Positions 53,638-61,041 of a stretch of 61,829 nucleotides of DNA are shown here, one piece after another. The notes under the pieces were generated by a model. That model did no database searches and was not told the DNA's origin. It saw only the letters and a program-made list of their open reading frames with translations. Every line of letters starts with the position of its first letter. The stretch's first letter is position 1. Made by a program: the position numbers and the translations under genes. Source of the stretch: Alphaproteobacteria bacterium (lineage in GTDB: Bacteria; Pseudomonadota; Alphaproteobacteria; CADEGL01); contig JAPLOM010000022.1 of NCBI GenBank assembly GCA_026400755.1, forward strand, positions 1-61,829, read 5' to 3'.

Positions 53638-54722
53638 GGGACCTGGGCGCTGTCGACCCGCGCACGCTGATCGGCCAAGGCCGCATCGGCCTGCTCGACG
53701 CGACCGGCACCTACGACGTCGAGCGCTACCCGTGGGCCTATGATTTCTGGAAGCGCCAGCAGCAGATTCACTGGATGGGCGAGGAAGTCCCGCTGGGCGG
53801 CGACATCAAGGATTGGGCGTCGGACCGCGTGACGGACCAGGAGCGCGCGCTTCTGACCCAGATCTTCCGCTTCTTCACCCAGTCGGACGTCGAGGTCGGC
53901 GACAATTACCTGAAGCGCTACATCCCGATCTTCCAGCCGCTCGAGCTGCAGATGATGATGGCCGCCTTCTCCAACATGGAGACGGTCCACATCGATGCCT
54001 ATGCGCTTCTGCTGAAGACGCTGGGCATGCCCAAGGCCGAGTTCGCGGCGTTCCGCGATTACGCCGAGATGCGCGCCAAGGCCGACTACATGCACACGTT
54101 CGGCGTCGGCACCGTGGCCGACGTATCGCGCACGCTAGCCATGTTCGGCGCCTTCACCGAAGGCATGTCGCTGTTCGCCAGCTTCGCGATGCTTCTCAAC
54201 TTCCCGCGCCACAATAAGATGAACGGCATGGGACAGATCGTGAGCTGGTCGGTGCGCGACGAGAGCCTGCACTGCGAGGGCATCATCCGCCTGTTCCATG
54301 AGTGGAACCGCGAGACGGGCGCCCTGACCAAATCGGTGCGCGATGACATCATCGACGTGGCCAAGACCATGGTCGGCCTCGAGGAACGCTTCGTCGACCT
54401 GGCCTTCGGCATCGGCGGCATCCAGGGCATGACGCCCGAGGATATCCACGCCTATGTGCGCTACGTGGCCGACTGGCGCCTGACGCAATTGAAGCTGACG
54501 CCCGTGTTCGGCTGCTTCGAGGAAACCGAGAGCGGCTATAAGCCGCTCAAGGCCCATCCCCTGCCGTGGCTCGTGGAAATCCTAAACGGCGTGGAGCACG
54601 CCAACTTCTTCGAGCAGCGCGCGACGGAATATTCCAAGGGCGCGTCACGCGGAAGCTGGGATGGCGCCGAGGGCGTCTGGTCCAGCTTCGACAAGCTGCA
54701 GACTCCGCGAGTCCAGGCCTAG
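53628..54722 (+). CDS. nrdB: Ribonucleoside-diphosphate reductase class Ia beta subunit
   Basis: Radical-generating subunit of 364 residues. Metal ligands and radical Tyr fit the class Ia pattern: METVHIDAY (about 122-130, ExxH with Tyr four after His), EGMSLFAS (about 185), and RDESLHCEG (about 213-221, second ExxH). The C-terminus with its Tyr/Glu R1-binding tail is less obvious. GAGGA lies 9 bases before the ATG at 53628, which is preferred; it overlaps nrdA by 10 bases. An ATG two codons later overlaps the stop as ATGA. Its stop lies inside a CTAG shared with the convergent hydrolase. Confidence 0.93.
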   Translation: MSMRDLGAVDPRTLIGQGRIGLLDATGTYDVERYPWAYDFWKRQQQIHWMGEEVPLGGDIKDWASDRVTDQERALLTQIFRFFTQSDVEVGDNYLKRYIPIFQPLELQMMMAAFSNMETVHIDAYALLLKTLGMPKAEFAAFRDYAEMRAKADYMHTFGVGTVADVSRTLAMFGAFTEGMSLFASFAMLLNFPRHNKMNGMGQIVSWSVRDESLHCEGIIRLFHEWNRETGALTKSVRDDIIDVAKTMVGLEERFVDLAFGIGGIQGMTPEDIHAYVRYVADWRLTQLKLTPVFGCFEETESGYKPLKAHPLPWLVEILNGVEHANFFEQRATEYSKGASRGSWDGAEGVWSSFDKLQTPRVQA

Positions 54723-55579
54723 GCGAACAAGTAAGTCTTCAAGAAGTCGCAAGGCGCCTGGAATTCGGCCGCCGCCGCGGGACCCGAAAAGCGCGCGCGC
54801 GTGAAGCCGTGGATCATGCGCTCGGCCACGCGGAAGACGACCGGCGTTCCGGCCTTCTTCAAACGCTGCGCATAAAGCCGCCCGTCGTCGGCCAGGCAGT
54901 CGACCTCGGCAACGTGGATATGGGCGGGCGGCAGGTGGGACAGGTTCTTCGCCTTCAGCGGCACGGCATACGGATCGTCGATCGGCCGGCGCTTGCCGAG
55001 ATAAAGGTCCCAGGCCTTGTCCATCCCGGCCGTGGTGACCGGCGAATCGCGATAGGTTTCATAGGCAGGTAGGGTCAGCTCGTCGGTCAGGCACGGGTAG
55101 ATCAGCACCTGGGCCGCGATCTTCGGCCCCTTGCGGTCGCGCGCCATCAGGCAGCAGGACGCCGCCATGTTGCCGCCCGCGCTGTCGCCCCATAGGCCGA
55201 TGCGGGCGGGATCGCCGCCCAACTCGCCGCCATGCTGGGCCAGGTACGAGATCGCCGCGTAGCAATCCTCGACACCAGTCGGAAACGCATGTTCCGGCGC
55301 CAGGCGGTAGTCGGCGCCGCCGTGGATATAGACCGCGATGGGCGAGGCTTTCCGCGCCGCCTTGGGACGATAGATGCGGACGGGGATATCCCAGCCCACG
55401 CGCGGCAGCTTCATGTCGCGCACCACCATTCCGTCCGGATAAGGACGGCGCAGGGCAGCGTCGTAGCTGTCCCAACTGTTGCGCTGGGCGTTGGACGCCG
55501 CCTCGGTCGGCACGGCCTGCTTGGCCGCCACCAACTCGGCCATGTCGGGATGCAGATTGAATTGGGACATGGCGTCCAT
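54719..55579 (-). CDS. Alpha/beta hydrolase (HSL/carboxylesterase family) with apparent internal deletion
   Basis: Esterase of 286 residues. The hormone-sensitive-lipase elements are present: HGG oxyanion motif (about 87-89), DYRLAPEHAFP (about 91-101), GDSAGG nucleophile (about 131-136), Asp in AEVDCLADDG (about 225-234) and His in MIHGF (about 255-259). However HGG is followed at once by ADYRLAPEH. In the family about 33-35 residues, including the rest of the HGGG loop and a helix-strand, lie between these motifs. The total length is short by the same amount. Probably misfolded or altered, unless it is an assembly artefact. Confidence 0.75.
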   Translation of the reverse strand: MDAMSQFNLHPDMAELVAAKQAVPTEAASNAQRNSWDSYDAALRRPYPDGMVVRDMKLPRVGWDIPVRIYRPKAARKASPIAVYIHGGADYRLAPEHAFPTGVEDCYAAISYLAQHGGELGGDPARIGLWGDSAGGNMAASCCLMARDRKGPKIAAQVLIYPCLTDELTLPAYETYRDSPVTTAGMDKAWDLYLGKRRPIDDPYAVPLKAKNLSHLPPAHIHVAEVDCLADDGRLYAQRLKKAGTPVVFRVAERMIHGFTRARFSGPAAAAEFQAPCDFLKTYLFA

Positions 55580-55600
55580 AAACGTCTCCGTCGCGGCGAC

Positions 55601-55915
55601 TCAGCGCAGGGGCGAAAAATCGGTAGGAAGCAGGATGCGGCTTTCCGCCGTCTCGATCAATTCGGCGATCTTCGGCGTGAACGCCTTCCAGCGCGGGTCG
55701 GCGGCCAGTTTCGCGCGCCGCTCGGCGCGGTCGTTCAGATCCTTGTAACCCCACATATGGACGATGTGGCTCAGGGGGCCGATCTCGGTTTGGAAATAGC
55801 CGATTAGGTTGCCCAGGATCGGCTGCTGGATGGCGATGCCCTCGTCGCGGATCAACGACAGATACTGGGCCAGCTTGCCGTTCCTGATCTTGTATGTGCG
55901 CTGTTCGACGACCAT
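55601..55915 (-). CDS. NIPSNAP family protein
   Basis: NIPSNAP ferredoxin-like-fold protein of 104 residues: EQRTYKIRNGKLAQYLSL (about 4-21), IGPLSHIVHMWGYKDLNDRAERRAKLAADPRWKAF (about 45-79), typical of the family. GGGGAAGAACGC precedes its ATG at 55915. It directly follows no partner but lies 21 bases from the esterase start on the same strand, so they are probably co-transcribed. Function unknown. Confidence 0.85.
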   Translation of the reverse strand: MVVEQRTYKIRNGKLAQYLSLIRDEGIAIQQPILGNLIGYFQTEIGPLSHIVHMWGYKDLNDRAERRAKLAADPRWKAFTPKIAELIETAESRILLPTDFSPLR

Positions 55916-56020
55916 GCGTTCTTCCCCTCTTTTGACGCTGTGCCTCGGAACGATGGCCGGGCCGTCGAGCAGGCGCAAGCCCGTCGCCTTGCGCTCGCGA
56001 CTCACCCATAATCCCGGCCC

Positions 56021-56920
56021 ATGACTGGGGTGTCCTTCCTTCTGACCGTCTACAACAAGGCGTCCTACCTGCCCGCCGTGCTGACCGCCGTGCGCGGGCA
56101 GACGGGCGATTTCTCGCGCGAAATCGTGATCGTGGACGACGGGTCGACCGACGAATCGTTGGCCGTGGCGCGGTGCGTGACCGAAGGCTGGCCAGACGTG
56201 CGCATCGTGGCCCAAGCCAACGCGGGCGCCAGCGCGGCCATGAACCGCGCGGCCGAGGAAGCGCGGTTGGCCCATCTCAAGCTGGTCGATTCGGACGACC
56301 TTCTGGCGCCATCGGCTACCAACCTTCTGTTGCGCGCGCTGGCGGAAACCACGGCCGTCCTGGCCGTGGGCCAGGCGCAGCCCTACGACTATCGCGCGAT
56401 ACCCGAAACGGCGACGGACGACGCCGAATGGCGCGGCAGCCGCGTCATCGCCGATGCTTTGGCCGCGACGCTGCACACCTCTCGCTACAACCCATCGGTC
56501 ATGCTGCTGCGGCGGGCGGATTATTTCGCGGCGGGCGGCTGCGACCCGGACGTGACCTGCCAGGAATACAGCCTGTCGCTGCCCTTGGCACTCCGTGGCG
56601 GCTTCGTCGAAATCCCCAACATCGTGGCCCACGTGGCACGCGGCGATTCGAATCGCCTGTCCGCCAGCGCGAAACGCGAATTGGCCAATATCACGCGCGC
56701 CACGCTCAACTTCGTCCGCCGCCATCCCGATCTTCCGATGCGCTATCGCCGCATGGCGCTGAAGAAAGCCGCCGGCCGCGCGCGATTGTGGGCGCAGCGT
56801 CACGGTGCTCCAGGCGGCCCGTGGCCGTACGTCTGGCGCCATGTGCTGGCGCAGATGCCGCTGCCCGTCGACCATGCGCGCGGCATCGAGGAATGCCTGC
56901 GCGCGTTCGGGGAAAAATGA
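56021..56920 (+). CDS. Glycosyltransferase family 2 (GT-A fold)
   Basis: GT2 enzyme of 299 residues. The nucleotide-sugar motif EIVIVDDGSTDESL (about 28-41), the metal-binding LVDSDDL (about 87-93) and the conserved AANAGASAAMNRA-like ANAGASAAMNRAAEEA (about 67-82) are visible. Residues about 165-185 (PDVTCQEYSLSLPLALRGGF) act as the catalytic-base region. The C-terminus is basic and probably helical. It would add a sugar to a surface glycan or lipid; donor and acceptor are unknown and no polysaccharide cluster surrounds it. Confidence 0.85.
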   Translation: MTGVSFLLTVYNKASYLPAVLTAVRGQTGDFSREIVIVDDGSTDESLAVARCVTEGWPDVRIVAQANAGASAAMNRAAEEARLAHLKLVDSDDLLAPSATNLLLRALAETTAVLAVGQAQPYDYRAIPETATDDAEWRGSRVIADALAATLHTSRYNPSVMLLRRADYFAAGGCDPDVTCQEYSLSLPLALRGGFVEIPNIVAHVARGDSNRLSASAKRELANITRATLNFVRRHPDLPMRYRRMALKKAAGRARLWAQRHGAPGGPWPYVWRHVLAQMPLPVDHARGIEECLRAFGEK

Positions 56921-56924
56921 CCCA

Positions 56925-57686
56925 CTAGTCTCGCGCCGCCACCAATGCGGCCGACATTTTCTTCGCGGCGGTCAAAAGCGGCTTGGCGTAGCGCTTTTCC
57001 AGTTCCCCCATGGTCATGGCTTCAGCCACGACGATGATGTTCACGCTGGCCGCAACGCGGCCGCCATCCATCACCGGAGCAGCCAGGGCGCGAATGTCGG
57101 GGCGATTCTCCTGGTCGCTGGTCGCATAACCTTTCGCGCGCACGGACGCGAGCAACGTTTCGAACCGCTTCATGTCCTTGGGTTGACCGGTCCCCTGGCG
57201 CAACACGGTCAAGCAATCCCGCCGCTCAGCCTCGGGCAGGAACGCGAGATACGCGCGGCCCAAAGCCGTGGGCACGGCAGGCACGCGCGAGCCCACCTGC
57301 CGGCTGACGCTCAGAACGCCCGGCCGGCGGCTCGTTTCCAAGATCACCATGGCGTCGCGGTCGAACACGGCGAGGTCGGAAGGCCAGGGAATCGCGGCCT
57401 GGAACTCAGTCAAGACCGGGCCGATGGCGGCCGCCAAATTCCGCCCGTGATCGAAACGTCCGGCCAAGCCCAAGGCGCGCGCGGTCAACGCATAGGTGGG
57501 GCGGTCCTCGCCCGATGCGCGGACATAGCCAGCATGGATCAATGTTTCCAACAGACGCACCAAAGTAGCCTTGGGATATCCGGTCGCCGCGTGCAGGTCT
57601 TTGATCGACACAGCACCCTGCGCCGCAACGGCCTCCAGCACGGCCACGCCGCGCAGGAGAGCCGTGACGGGCGCGTAGCTGGGCAT
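56925..57686 (-). CDS. IclR-family transcriptional regulator
   Basis: Regulator of 253 residues with N-terminal winged helix-turn-helix (LRGVAVLEAVAAQGAVSIKDL, then ATGYPKATLVRLLETLIHAGYV, about 11-54) and a GAF-like effector domain (about 75-250; ETSRRPGVLSVSRQVGSRVPAVPTALGRAYLA). It is the last gene of an operon with the TPP enzyme (6 bases) and the acyl-CoA dehydrogenase. The palindrome at 60591-60605 upstream of the operon resembles an IclR operator, suggesting autoregulation by an unknown acid or CoA ester. Confidence 0.9.
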   Translation of the reverse strand: MPSYAPVTALLRGVAVLEAVAAQGAVSIKDLHAATGYPKATLVRLLETLIHAGYVRASGEDRPTYALTARALGLAGRFDHGRNLAAAIGPVLTEFQAAIPWPSDLAVFDRDAMVILETSRRPGVLSVSRQVGSRVPAVPTALGRAYLAFLPEAERRDCLTVLRQGTGQPKDMKRFETLLASVRAKGYATSDQENRPDIRALAAPVMDGGRVAASVNIIVVAEAMTMGELEKRYAKPLLTAAKKMSAALVAARD

Positions 57687-57692
57687 CGCCGG

Positions 57693-59378
57693 CTAGCCGC
57701 GCCCCGCGGCCAGCGCCGCGTCGCGCAACTTGGTCAAGGTCGTGCGGGTTGTAATGGCCTCGGGATCCACCACCATCTCCAGCACCGCGGGCTTGCCGCA
57801 GGCCAGCGCGCGCGGCAGCGCCGCCTTGAACTGCTCCAGCGTCTCGATCTTCTCTCCGTAAGCGCCGAAGGACTCGGCATATTTAACGAAGTCCGGATTC
57901 CGCAACTCCGTGGCCGGATAGCGGCCGGGAAACTGCGTTTCCTGGTACATGCGAATGGTGCCGTAGAGACCGTTGTTGAAGACCAGGTAGACGACGTTGA
58001 CGCCGTACTGCACGGCGGTCGCCAGCTCGTTGCTGGTCATCATGAAACCGCCGTCGCCCGCGAAGGCAATGACCGGCCGCTCCGGCGCCACGATCTTGGC
58101 CGAGATCGCCGCCGGCACACCGTAGCCCATGGCGCCGTTGGTTGGCCCCAGGAACGAACGGAAGCGCGACAGCTCGACATAGCGGTTGACCCAGGTGGCG
58201 AAGTTACCGCCGTCGGAGACGATGATCGTGTCGCGCGGCATGGTCTCACTGAGCCAGCGCGCCACACCACCGAGATCGAGCGAGCCGGGCACCGGATCGA
58301 TCGCCAGGGTGGCCTCGTAATCCGCGCGCGCATCCTTGGTCCAATGCGCCCAGGCGGGATTGTCGATACGGACCTTGCCCGCGGCCGCGGCAAACTCCTC
58401 CATGCCGGAGCAGATGAGTTGCTCACCTTGATAAACCCGGCCTAGCTCTTCCGGGTCGGCGTAAACGTGGATCAGTCGCTGCTCCGGCACGGGCGGCTTG
58501 ATCAGCGTGTAGCCGGACGTAGTCAGCTCACCCAACCGCGCGCCCACGACCAGCAGCAGATCGGTCTTCTTCACCCGCTCGCCCAAGGTGGGCGCCACGC
58601 CCAAGCTCAAGTCGCCGATGTAGCTCGGGTGCCGGTTATCGAACAGATCCTTGCAACGAAACGAGACCGCGACCGGCAGGCGGTTGCCCTCGGCGAACGA
58701 ACGGATGCCGTCGACCGCGCGCGTGGTCCAACCGCCGCCGCCCACGACCAGCAGTGGGCGCTTGGCCGTGCGCAGCCGGCCTTCCATCTCGTCGATCGAA
58801 GCCGGCGTCGGCGCGGGCCGCACCAGCTTGTAGCGCGCCACGTCCGCCGTCTCGCATTCCTCGACGCACATGTCTTCCGGCAGGCCCAACACAACGGGGC
58901 CGGGACGACCGGAGACGGCGTTGTGGAACGCGCGGCTGACCATCTCTGGAATGCGGCGCGGATCGTCGATCTCGGCCACCCACTTGGCCGTGTGTCCGAA
59001 CATAGCCTTCAGGTCGATTTCCTGCAGCGCCTCGCGTTCCTTGGCGTCGCGCGTAACGAGGCCCACGAAAAGGATCAGTGGCGTCGAATCCTGTAGTGCC
59101 GTGTGCACACCGATCATGGCGTGGGAAGCACCGGGGCCGCGCGTGACGAGGCAGATGCCTGGCCGGCCGGTCATCTTGCCGTAAGCCTCGGCCATGCTGA
59201 TGGCGCCGGTTTCGTTGCGGGTGGTGAACAGGCGGATCTTCTCGCGCGCCGCATGCAACGCGTCGAGCACGCCCAGATAGCTTTCTCCCGGCACGCAATA
59301 GGCCAGATCGACGCCGTGAATCAGTAATTGGTCCACCAGTACTTCGCCGCCGGTGCGCCTGCGGTTCGATGCCATCAT
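57693..59378 (-). CDS. Thiamine-pyrophosphate enzyme (acetolactate synthase-like / 2-oxoacid decarboxylase family)
   Basis: TPP enzyme of 561 residues. The activating Glu is in TTRNETGAISMAEAYGKMTG (about 53-72), and the Mg/TPP motif is FAGDGGFMMTSNELATAVQYGVNVVYLVFNNGLYG (about 429-463). Overall it fits the IlvB/oxalyl-CoA decarboxylase/benzoylformate decarboxylase superfamily; there is no FAD-domain signature clear enough to call it acetolactate synthase, and no ilvN partner. With an acyl-CoA dehydrogenase and IclR it is more likely a catabolic lyase or decarboxylase. GAGGGA precedes tandem ATGs; the second is 3 bases in. Confidence 0.8.
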   Translation of the reverse strand: MMASNRRRTGGEVLVDQLLIHGVDLAYCVPGESYLGVLDALHAAREKIRLFTTRNETGAISMAEAYGKMTGRPGICLVTRGPGASHAMIGVHTALQDSTPLILFVGLVTRDAKEREALQEIDLKAMFGHTAKWVAEIDDPRRIPEMVSRAFHNAVSGRPGPVVLGLPEDMCVEECETADVARYKLVRPAPTPASIDEMEGRLRTAKRPLLVVGGGGWTTRAVDGIRSFAEGNRLPVAVSFRCKDLFDNRHPSYIGDLSLGVAPTLGERVKKTDLLLVVGARLGELTTSGYTLIKPPVPEQRLIHVYADPEELGRVYQGEQLICSGMEEFAAAAGKVRIDNPAWAHWTKDARADYEATLAIDPVPGSLDLGGVARWLSETMPRDTIIVSDGGNFATWVNRYVELSRFRSFLGPTNGAMGYGVPAAISAKIVAPERPVIAFAGDGGFMMTSNELATAVQYGVNVVYLVFNNGLYGTIRMYQETQFPGRYPATELRNPDFVKYAESFGAYGEKIETLEQFKAALPRALACGKPAVLEMVVDPEAITTRTTLTKLRDAALAAGRG

Positions 59379-59386
59379 TTATTCCC

Positions 59387-60553
59387 TCAGTAGGACTTGG
59401 GCAAACCGAGAACCTTCTCGGCGATATGGTTCATGATCATCTGCGGGCTGATGGGTGCGATGCGCGGGATGAAGGATTCGCGCAAGTACCGCTCGACGTG
59501 GAATTCCGCCGAATAACCCATACCGCCGTGGGTCTGGATCGCCGTCTCGCAGGCCGTGAAAGCCGCTTCGGCGGCCAAGAACTTGGCCGTATTGGCCTCA
59601 GCGCCGCATTCCTTGCCCGCGTCGTAGAGCGCAGCGGCTTTCAAGGTCATTAAATCCGCAGCCTCTAAATTCATCCAGCAGCGCGCGAGCGGATGCTGGA
59701 TGCCTTGATTCTGCCCGATGGGCCGGCCGAAGACGACGCGCTGCTTGGCATAGTCTGTCGCGCGCTTCAACGCCACCATGCCCAGCCCCACGGCCTCCGC
59801 CGCGATCAGAATGCGTTCGGGATTGAGGCCATGAAGCAGCATCTTGAATCCGGCCCCCTCCTCTCCCACGCGGTCTTCCGCGGGCACCTCGAGCCCGTCG
59901 AAGAACAGCATGTTCGAATCGACCGCATGGCGGCCCATCTTGCGGATGGCGCGCGCCTCGACCTTCGCCCGGTCGAGCTTGGCGTAGAACAAACTCAGGC
60001 CATGCGTCTTCTTGACGACCTCATCGAGCGGCGTTGTGCGCGCCAGGATCAGGGCACGGTCGGCGACCTGCGCGGTCGAGATCCAGATCTTCTGACCAGT
60101 GATGACATAGCGATCGCCTTTCCGTTCGGCGCGCGTCTTGATCTCGGTCGTGTTGAGACCCGCATCGGGCTCGGTGACGGCGAAACAAGCCTTCTCCTCG
60201 CCACGAATCAACGGCGGCAAGAAGCGCGTCTTCTGTTCATCCGTGCCAAAGACGACCACGGGTTGCAGGCCGAAGATATTCATATGGACGGATGAGGCGC
60301 CGGCCATGCCCGCGCCCGATTCCGCGATCGCGCGCATCAGGACGGCGGCCTCGGAGATGCCCAACCCTGCACCGCCGACCGATTCGGGCATGGCCACGCC
60401 CAAGAGGCCCGCATCAGCCACTGCACGATGGAAATCGTGAGGGAAAATCCCGTCCTCGTCGCGCTTCAACCAATAGGAATCGTCGAAAGGAGCGCAGACC
60501 CTTTCAGCCAGCGCGCGGATATCCCGCTGGGATGCGCTCGGTTCAAAATTCAT
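59387..60553 (-). CDS. Acyl-CoA dehydrogenase
   Basis: FAD-dependent acyl-CoA dehydrogenase of 388 residues. The FAD-binding segment CFAVTEPDAGLNTTEIKTRAERKGDRYVITGQKIWIS (about 124-160) and the C-terminal helical domain with ACETAIQTHGGMGYSAEFHVERYLRESFIPRI (about 342-373) are present; the catalytic base is not certain from this alone. It is the first gene of the operon; its ATG (60553) lies about 38 bases downstream of the IclR-like operator. It probably desaturates a short acyl- or aryl-CoA. No electron-transfer flavoprotein gene is nearby. Confidence 0.92.
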   Translation of the reverse strand: MNFEPSASQRDIRALAERVCAPFDDSYWLKRDEDGIFPHDFHRAVADAGLLGVAMPESVGGAGLGISEAAVLMRAIAESGAGMAGASSVHMNIFGLQPVVVFGTDEQKTRFLPPLIRGEEKACFAVTEPDAGLNTTEIKTRAERKGDRYVITGQKIWISTAQVADRALILARTTPLDEVVKKTHGLSLFYAKLDRAKVEARAIRKMGRHAVDSNMLFFDGLEVPAEDRVGEEGAGFKMLLHGLNPERILIAAEAVGLGMVALKRATDYAKQRVVFGRPIGQNQGIQHPLARCWMNLEAADLMTLKAAALYDAGKECGAEANTAKFLAAEAAFTACETAIQTHGGMGYSAEFHVERYLRESFIPRIAPISPQMIMNHIAEKVLGLPKSY

Positions 60554-60590
60554 GCGTCCCTCCCGCGGGCGGCATTCACGTTTCACACAA

Positions 60591-60605
60591 TGAAATTATA
60601 TTTCA
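60591..60605. promoter_or_regulatory. Candidate IclR operator
   Basis: TGAAAT-TAT-ATTTCA, a perfect 6-3-6 palindrome close to the E. coli IclR site pattern TGGAAATNATTTCCA, just upstream of the acyl-CoA dehydrogenase operon that ends in an iclR-family gene. Confidence 0.6.
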
Positions 60606-60664
60606 ATAATAGCGACGCCAATAGGGACCGTGCAAGCCATGGCCCGGCCCAGGCGAAGCCGATT

Positions 60665-60991
60665 TCAGGCCGCCTTCGACTGGTCCACGTTCACGACCAG
60701 AAGGGTCACTTCATCCTCGGCCACGAACTCGTGCATCTCGCCGGGGCGGCGAACCACGAAGGAACCCGGCGGAACCTCGACGCCGCGGTCGCGGAAACGA
60801 CCGCTGACGACGTAAATCATCTCGGTGTACGTGTGGGCATGGAGCGGCGAGACGCGGCCTTTCGCCTTGAAGACGTTGGCCTCGATGCCATCCGCCTTGA
60901 ACAGCGCGTGCTTGGCGAACTCGCCGGGCACGACAGAAATCCGGGCCGACGTCACGCTGGCCACTTCGGGGCCGGGTTTCGAATCGCTCAT
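60665..60991 (-). CDS. Cupin-domain protein
   Basis: Single cupin barrel of 108 residues: motif 1 SPLHAHTYTEMIYVVSGRFRDRG (about 47-69; His-x-His and Glu as metal ligands), motif 2 PPGSFVVRRPGEMHEFVAEDE (about 73-93, His ligand). The ATG at 60991 begins it; the longer frame overlaps the upstream oxygenase. Metal and substrate are unknown. It lies between the 2OG-oxygenase and the IclR operon, all leftward. Confidence 0.85.
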   Translation of the reverse strand: MSDSKPGPEVASVTSARISVVPGEFAKHALFKADGIEANVFKAKGRVSPLHAHTYTEMIYVVSGRFRDRGVEVPPGSFVVRRPGEMHEFVAEDEVTLLVVNVDQSKAA

Positions 60992-61041
60992 CGCCTTAGA
61001 TCCCTTTCCGGGCGCACAGAGCGCCACCATCAAGGGGCAGT

